Shown here: positions 29,482 through 32,257 of the stretch, one piece after another
Position numbering within the stretch: position 1 is the first letter of the stretch
Layout: every line of letters begins with the position of its first letter
DNA from: Natrialbaceae archaeon B1-Br10_E2g2
Lineage (GTDB): Archaea > Halobacteriota > Halobacteria > Halobacteriales > Natrialbaceae
Assembly (NCBI GenBank): GCA_001563805.1
Contig: LKMK01000007.1
Coordinates: forward strand, 1-32,257
Reading direction: 5' to 3'
DNA: 32,257 nucleotides
Notes under the pieces: generated by a model
The model's input: only the letters and a program-made list of their open reading frames with translations
Databases searched by the model: none
Told to the model about the DNA's origin: nothing
Translations under genes and position numbers: made by a program

Positions 29482-31131
29482 ATGAGTACGGACGACGAAT
29501 CATTCCACCCGCTCGGCGCCGAGTGGGAGAACGACCTCGAGGACATGCTCGACGAGACCGAGTACGATACGGACCTCGGGCTCGAGATGGCCAAAGACGC
29601 GATGCGGGTCACGAAGGGCGAACTCTCCGAAGCCGAGTTCCACGAGAAGTATCACGACGACGTGATGGAGGAGTTCGGCGAGGACCAGCGCCCGACCCAG
29701 GAGGCCTTCGAGGAAGCACAGGCCGTCGAGGAGGGGACGTTCTCCCGGATGCTCGATAAGTTCGACGGCGACGGCGAAGACGGTCGCCGCAACGTGATGA
29801 AGAAGATGGGCGCCGGCGCGGCGTTCGTCGGGCTCGGTGCCTGGACGGTCACCGACGACCCCGAACCGGAACCCGAGCCGAGCGTCGCCGCCGCACAGGA
29901 AGACGACGAGGGCGAGGGCACCCAGTGGGGGATGACCATCGACCTCGAGCGCTGTGACGGCTGTCTCAGCTGTGTGACGGCGTGTGCCGACGAGAACCAG
30001 ACCGACGCGGGCGTCAACTGGATGTACGTCTTCGAGTACGACGACCCGGACAACGAGGAAGGGACGAGCTCGTCGCTCGCTCGTGCCGCCGGTCCAGCGG
30101 CGAACCGCATCGTTCGCCCGTGCCAGCACTGTACCGACGCGCCGTGTGAGAAGGTCTGTCCGACGACGGCTCGACACACCCGCGACTCCGACGGCCTCGT
30201 CCTGACCGACTACGACGTCTGTATCGGCTGCCGATACTGTCAGGTCGCCTGCCCGTACGGCGTCAACTACTTCCAGTGGGACGAACCTGACGTGCCGACC
30301 GACGAGATCGCAGCCCACTACGAGGAGATGGACATGGGCGACCACATGACCGACGAGCGTGGTCGCTGGGTCGACAGCCGCGCACCGCGTGGCGCCATGA
30401 GCAAGTGTACGATGTGTCCGACCCGACAGGACGGCGACATGGGCGACGACTTCGTCGGCACGACCGCGTGTTTCGACGCGTGCCCGCCGGACGCCATCCA
30501 GTTCGGGAACGTCAACGACGAAATGAGCGACCCAAAGAAGTACGCCGCCAACCCGAGCCGCGGCCGAACGCTCTCTTCGCTCTCCGTTCCGGCTGCCGGG
30601 GCGCTCGAGGAAGACCTCGAGGACGCCGACGACGACCTCGAGTCCGTCCTCGACGCTGCAGAGGACCTCGACGAGGAGACGCTTGCGCTGTTGCTCGCCG
30701 TCGAGATGACCGGCGAGAACATGGGCGAAGCGCCCGAGGGTGAACAGAGCATCATGGCCGAGTACGAACAGGAGGTCATCGACGCACTCGACGCACTCAG
30801 AGACCACGGCCTGGACCTCGAGGACGAAGCCCTCCTCGAGGAACTCGACCTCGACGGCGGCGAAGACGACGCGCAGGTCGTCCTCGAACGGTACGCTGGT
30901 GCGCCCTCCTCGAGCTACAAGCTGCTCGAGGACATCGGTACCAACCCGAACATCCAGTACCTCGGCAACGAGCCCGGTCCACGGGCGGAACAGCGCGAGC
31001 CGACCGGGACGGGCGTCGAGTACGAGAATCTCGCCTACGAGCAGGTCACCGGTGATACGGTCGAACTCGTCGACAACCGCAAGGACGTCCTCGACGAGGG
31101 AACCGTCGGCTGGACGGGTGGTTCCCTATGA
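29482..31131 (+). CDS. Four-cluster ferredoxin subunit of a molybdoenzyme-type complex, internal Tat motif and acidic insertion
   Basis: 549 residues, DmsB/NrfC/PsrB-like electron-transfer subunit. Four cysteine groups are visible: CDGCLSCVTAC (158-168), CQHCTDAPCEKVC (214-226), CIGCRYCQVAC (247-257) and CTMC (309-312) with CFDAC (330-334), enough for four [4Fe-4S] clusters. A twin-arginine signal-like stretch, GRRNVMKKMGAGAAFVGLGAW (101-121), lies after a 100-residue acidic helical extension, so the export signal would have an unusually long n-region. Between the last cluster region and the conserved SSYKLLEDIGTNPNIQYLG tail (477-495) lies an acidic helical insertion of about 110 residues. 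The stop overlaps the NrfD start (ATGA). It would pass electrons between the quinone subunit and a catalytic subunit expected downstream. Confidence 0.9.
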   Translation: MSTDDESFHPLGAEWENDLEDMLDETEYDTDLGLEMAKDAMRVTKGELSEAEFHEKYHDDVMEEFGEDQRPTQEAFEEAQAVEEGTFSRMLDKFDGDGEDGRRNVMKKMGAGAAFVGLGAWTVTDDPEPEPEPSVAAAQEDDEGEGTQWGMTIDLERCDGCLSCVTACADENQTDAGVNWMYVFEYDDPDNEEGTSSSLARAAGPAANRIVRPCQHCTDAPCEKVCPTTARHTRDSDGLVLTDYDVCIGCRYCQVACPYGVNYFQWDEPDVPTDEIAAHYEEMDMGDHMTDERGRWVDSRAPRGAMSKCTMCPTRQDGDMGDDFVGTTACFDACPPDAIQFGNVNDEMSDPKKYAANPSRGRTLSSLSVPAAGALEEDLEDADDDLESVLDAAEDLDEETLALLLAVEMTGENMGEAPEGEQSIMAEYEQEVIDALDALRDHGLDLEDEALLEELDLDGGEDDAQVVLERYAGAPSSSYKLLEDIGTNPNIQYLGNEPGPRAEQREPTGTGVEYENLAYEQVTGDTVELVDNRKDVLDEGTVGWTGGSL

Positions 31132-32257
31132 GCACCAAGACGCCAACCGAGGCGGACATCCTGCGGCCGATCAAGCACACTTCGAAGAAGTACTTCATCC
31201 TCCTTGCCGTCGCGGGGCTGGCGTTCGCCGGCTTCCTCGCCGGCTGGGCCTACCAGCTTCAGCAGGGGATGATCGTCACCGGACTCTCCGACTGGGGGAC
31301 CGGCGGCGGCGTCACCTGGGGGCTGTACATCGGCGCGTTCATCTGGTGGGTCGGGATCGCTCACGGCGGGATCATCCTCTCGGCAGCCGTTCGCCTGCTC
31401 GGGATGGATCGGTACATGCCGGTCGCCCGACTCGCGGAGATGCTCACGCTCGCCGGCCTGTCGGCCGCTGGCTTCTACGTCATCGTCCACATGGGCCGTC
31501 CGGACCGGATGGTCACCAGCGTCCTCGGACACTACCACATCACGGTCAACAACTCGCCGCTGGTGTGGGACGTGACCGTCATCACGGCCTACTTCGTGCT
31601 GACCGCGACCTACCTCGCGCTCACGCTCCGGTACGACGTCACGCGCCTGCGTGAGGACCTGCCGGACATCTTCGAGCCCGTCTACAAGATGATGACCATC
31701 GGCTACACCGAGAAAGAAGACGAGGTCATCGATCGGATGGTCTGGTGGGTCGCACTCGCGATCATCATCATGGCACCGCTGTTGCTTCACGGCGGTGTGA
31801 TTCCGTGGCTGTTCGCACTGCTGCCGACGTATCCGAGCTGGTTCGGCGGCATCCAGGGGCCGCAGTTCCTCACTATCGCACTGACGTCCGCGATCAGTGG
31901 CGTCATCCTCCTCTCGTACGCCTTCCGACGCGCGTACGACTGGGACCACATCATCACCGACGACGTCTTCCGCGGGCTGCTCCTGTGGCTCGGGTTCTTC
32001 TGCCTGCTGTTCCTGTGGCTGCAGCTTCAGCAGCTCGCCGTGGGTAACTTCTTCCCGCCGGTCGACGCGCAGCCGTCGTCCGCGTCGAAGCTCTCGCACC
32101 CGATGTACGTCATCCCGATGCTGATGGTCTTCGGCGTCCTGGCGTTCATCTTCGCGACCGTCCTTCGACCGTCGCTGTTCACGAAGGCGCGAGCGATCGG
32201 CGCTGGCGTCCTCGTGCTGATCGCGACGCTGGTCGAGAAGACCTACTTCGTCCTCTC
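31128..32257 (+). CDS. nrfD: NrfD/PsrC-family membrane quinone subunit (partial, runs off the window)
   Basis: At least 376 residues, open to the window edge. It starts MSTKTPTEADILRPIKHTSKK, then a series of hydrophobic helices: YFILLAVAGLAFAGFLAGW, VTWGLYIGAFIWWVGIAHGG, MLTLAGLSAAGFYVIVHMGR, WDVTVITAYFVLTATYLAL, WWVALAIIIMAPLLLHGG, then further helices to the edge. WGLYIGAF, GIAHGG and HMGRPDRM are typical of the NrfD/PsrC family, which exchanges electrons with menaquinol in the membrane. It is coupled to the preceding ferredoxin gene by an ATGA overlap. The symbol marks the family, not a proven nitrite-reductase role; the catalytic subunit lies beyond the window. Confidence 0.9.
   Translation, partial: MSTKTPTEADILRPIKHTSKKYFILLAVAGLAFAGFLAGWAYQLQQGMIVTGLSDWGTGGGVTWGLYIGAFIWWVGIAHGGIILSAAVRLLGMDRYMPVARLAEMLTLAGLSAAGFYVIVHMGRPDRMVTSVLGHYHITVNNSPLVWDVTVITAYFVLTATYLALTLRYDVTRLREDLPDIFEPVYKMMTIGYTEKEDEVIDRMVWWVALAIIIMAPLLLHGGVIPWLFALLPTYPSWFGGIQGPQFLTIALTSAISGVILLSYAFRRAYDWDHIITDDVFRGLLLWLGFFCLLFLWLQLQQLAVGNFFPPVDAQPSSASKLSHPMYVIPMLMVFGVLAFIFATVLRPSLFTKARAIGAGVLVLIATLVEKTYFVL

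Overview
The window comes from a haloarchaeon (class Halobacteria). The DNA is GC-rich with strong G/C at third codon positions, the proteins are very acidic, and secreted proteins carry twin-arginine signals with lipobox cysteines. Many genes have a TATA-like element about 25-30 bases before the start codon, as expected for leaderless archaeal transcripts. A TFB, an archaeal RNA polymerase L subunit, GatCA and a PGF-CTERM tail support this. The abundance of CTCGAG and the gene content suggest a Natrialbales-like organism, but the species cannot be named. I found no rRNA, tRNA, CRISPR array or insertion sequence.

Layout. Positions 1-6900 hold a possible gene fragment, a rhomboid protease divergent from rpoL, a tiny conserved-looking gene, an extremely acidic lipoprotein, a zinc-ribbon membrane protein, hisF and three small haloarchaeal genes (two short membrane proteins and a ribbon-helix-helix protein). 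Position 7104 starts a sulfite-oxidase-fold molybdoenzyme. From 7733 to 21219 lies most of the menaquinone pathway: menF-menD (ATGA overlap), menB, then menA-menC-menE (overlapping starts and stops). The pathway is split by two insertions. One is an opposite-strand pair, a J-domain membrane protein and a methyltransferase. The other is a same-strand cassette of three exported proteins: a DyP-like lipoprotein, a P19-like lipoprotein with a histidine-rich linker, and a cohesin-domain PGF-CTERM protein. The cassette looks like an uncharacterised iron or haem handling unit.

Positions 21293-26227 hold an NRDE-family gene, a winged-helix regulator behind a 16-codon leaderless upstream ORF, an unknown gene, gatC-gatA, tfb and a 42-residue zinc-finger gene. 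A stretch of four tandem hairpins lies between tfb and the zinc-finger gene.

Positions 26459-32257 hold an epoxide-hydrolase-like enzyme, three DUF2249 genes, a bacterio-opsin-activator-type (HTH_10) regulator, and the start of a complex iron-sulfur molybdoenzyme-type operon (four-cluster ferredoxin subunit plus NrfD/PsrC membrane subunit, cut by the window edge). The DUF2249 genes and the regulator share a palindrome, CGAA-N4-TTCG. It is centred 44.5-46.5 bases before three separate start codons, the position expected for an activator just upstream of BRE/TATA. This suggests a small regulon in which the HTH_10 protein switches on itself and the DUF2249 proteins, next to a respiratory complex that would draw electrons from the menaquinone pool made by the men genes.
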